Shown here one piece after another: positions 62,207 to 64,000 of a stretch of 64,000 nucleotides of DNA. Source of the stretch: JBBRHQ01 sp963725315 (GTDB lineage Bacteria; Actinomycetota; Thermoleophilia; Solirubrobacterales; 70-9); the NCBI GenBank assembly GCA_963725315.1, contig CAVRYA010000010.1, forward strand, positions 248,001 through 312,000, read 5' to 3'. Positions within the stretch are counted from its first letter, which is position 1. Each line of letters starts with the position of its first letter. The position numbers were made by a program, and so were the translations under genes. The notes beneath the pieces are model-generated. The model had not been told where the DNA came from, searched no databases, and saw only the letters and a program-made list of their open reading frames with translations.

Positions 62207-64000
62207 TCAGGTCGAGGAGCCGCTGAGGTGGAAGATCTGGTGGCGGTCGAGCCGGGCCGAGCGGCGCGGCGGGATCGCGAAGGTGGTGGCCACGGACTCG
62301 ACTATCGCCGGACCCTCGATCTCGTTGCCGGCGAGGACGTCGGAGAGCTCGTAGACGTCGGTCTGCGCCGGCTCGGCCTCGGAGGAGCCAGGGCGCTGCC
62401 ACCAGACCCGGCGGGTTGCCTTGGTCGGCGGCGCCCCGGGGGACTCGCCGTCGTCGGGGAGCGCGGGCCTCTCGACCTCGACCGAGCCGAGGACGATCGC
62501 GTGAGTGACGAGGTAGCCCAGCTCCGGGGAGCGGGCCGAGCGGGCGAAGACCTTTCCGTAGGCCTCCTCGAAGACCTCGATCAGGTCGTCCACCTCGGCC
62601 GCCTCCTCGATCTGATCGTGCGGGGAGACGATCTCGATGTCGTTGAGCTGTCCGTAGTACTGCATGCGCACGGCGTGGGTGAAGGCGATCTGCTCGGGCT
62701 CGATCCCGGACTTGGCGAACTCCTCCGCGACCCGCTGCTCGAGGCCCTCCCAATAGCCGGAGATCATCATCCCCACGCCGGCCTTCTCCAGCTCGTCCTG
62801 GCCGGGGGAGATCGGCATGTCGATCGTCTGGTCGTAGCGGTACTCGAACGGGGCGCAGGCGCAGCCGTAGGCGCTGAACCCCGCGGCCCAGGCCGGCACG
62901 AGGACGTCGCGATAGGGCACGCCCTCGGTGTAGCCGGCGACGTGCAGGGGACCGCCGCCGCCGTAGCAGAGCAGCGCGTAGTCGGCCGGGGAGTAGCCCT
63001 TGCCGAGGATCCGCCCCACCGCCTCGTTCTTCAGGGTCTGCTCGAACAGCTCGATCACCCCCGCCGCGGCCTGCTCGACGTCGAGGCCCAGGGGGCCGGC
63101 GACCTGGCGCTCGACCTCGGCCCGGGCCCGCTCGGGATCGAGCACGACGTCGCCGCCGAGGAAGTAGTCGGGGTTGACCCGGCCGAGCACCAGGTCGAGG
63201 TCGGTCACCGAGACCGTCTCCAGGCCTCCCTCCGGCCAGCAGACGCCGATCCGCGATCCGGCCGAGTCGGGGCCGAGCTCGGGCCGGTTGGAGTTCGGGT
63301 TGACGCGGACGAAGGAGCCGGTGCCGGCGCCGATCGAGTCGATCTTGACCAGCGGCATCGCCAGCAGGAAGCGGGCGACGTCCGGGGTCTGAGTGATCTC
63401 GAAGCGCCCGTCGGTGATCAGGGCGATGTCGAAGGAGGTGCCGCCGATGTCGGTGCAGAGCACGTTGGGAAGGTCCATGACCTGCGGCGAGCTGGCTGCC
63501 GCCGACCACCCCGCCGATCGGGCCCGAGGCCAGGGTCCGCGCCAGCTCCTTGGCCTCGATCGAGATCGTCCCCCCGTGCGAGGCCATCACTCGCAGCTCG
63601 AAGCCGGCGCCGGCCTCCTTGGTCTTCTCGCGCACAGCCTGCAGGGTCCCCCGCGAGGGCTCCGCGGCGTAGGCCTCGATCAGGGTCGAGTTGAGCCGCG
63701 GCAGGTCGCGGCGCATCGGGTAGAGCTGCGAGGAGACGAAGACCGGCACCTCCCCGTCGAGGCCCCGCTCGGCCTTCTCCTCCTCGACGATCTCGGCCAC
63801 CCGCAACTCGTGCTCGGCGTTGCGATAGCTGAACAGCAGCGAGATGCAGATGCCCTCGACTTCGGCGTCGAGCAGCTCGGCCGCCGCGGTCCGGGCATCC
63901 TCCTCGCGCAACGGCAGCACCTCGGCGCCGAGGACGTCGATGCGGCCCCGCACCCCCTTCATCCGATCCCGCGGGATCAGCGGCTCGTTGTGGAAGTGGG
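62207..64000 (-). CDS. Acetone/acetophenone carboxylase-like beta subunit (HyuA family), 5' end outside window, one frameshift
   Basis: The N-terminal part enters from the window edge (H-F-H-N-E-P-L-I-P-R-D-R) and holds hydantoinase A sequence up to G-P-I-G-G-V-V-G-G-S-Q-L-A-A. A single-base shift at about 63485-63500 moves to the frame M-D-L-P-N-V-L-C-T-D-I-G-G-T-S-F-D-I-A-L, the second phosphate-binding loop, and the gene ends at 62207. The first ATP loop and start codon must lie beyond 64000. This ASKHA-fold subunit phosphorylates substrate and bicarbonate in the carboxylase. It heads the operon ending with the alpha-gamma fusion. Confidence 0.85.

Overview
The window is GC-rich DNA (roughly 70 percent by eye) with dense genes, many GTG and TTG starts and frequent ATGA or GTGA stop/start overlaps. 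A six-gene mce cluster, a eukaryote-like single-chain acyl-CoA carboxylase, RTX-repeat secreted proteins and LuxR-type membrane regulators point to a high-GC actinobacterium. The combination looks most like Thermoleophilia (Solirubrobacter or Gaiella relatives), but no rRNA or housekeeping marker here proves that. No gene-free stretch exceeds about 300 bases.

Layout. 1-6418 (minus): a cobalamin riboswitch followed by a translationally coupled operon of two DUF4430 secreted proteins, EcfT, a double ECF ATPase, and an S-component fused to an alpha/alpha toroid. It reads as a vitamin B12 capture and import system assembled from the same two folds as intrinsic factor and transcobalamin. 6422-10449: a multicopper oxidase with a cupredoxin, then a flavin disulfide-reductase-type protein. 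10530-15223: a penicillin-acylase family hydrolase, a small secreted protein, a membrane HTH regulator and an RTX protein. 15354-31481 (minus): a lipid or polyketide operon of acyl-CoA dehydrogenase, a KS-AT-KS-ACP3-KR-DH megasynthase, a fused biotin carboxylase/BCCP/carboxyltransferase and an Sfp-type phosphopantetheinyl transferase. Together these could make malonyl-CoA, activate the carrier domains and build an acyl chain.

31593-34792: GH65 phosphorylase plus beta-phosphoglucomutase, for disaccharide phosphorolysis. 34833-37434: a decayed cyclase, a SHOCT protein, a broken methyltransferase and an MbfA-like ferritin/VIT iron transporter. 37398-41471 (minus): DUF1611 protein, M20 amidohydrolase, flavin reductase-like protein and a secreted lipase. 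41559-45006: stand-alone LigD-type polymerase, exonuclease III and a secreted two-repeat protein. 45009-47985: divergent tRNA-Glu and tRNA-Leu with a LexA-like box between them, a LAGLIDADG gene directly behind tRNA-Leu, and two tandem paralogous secreted proteins. 48170-56942 (minus): six Mce/MlaD proteins without YrbE/MlaE permeases. 57205-64000 (minus): an acetone-carboxylase-like operon with an alpha-gamma fusion, two alpha/beta hydrolases and a beta subunit cut by the window edge.

A caution covers the whole window. At least ten otherwise well-conserved genes are broken by single-base shifts, several in G or C runs. The simplest reading is residual assembly indels, so frameshifted entries are described as the gene they appear to be and the break is marked.
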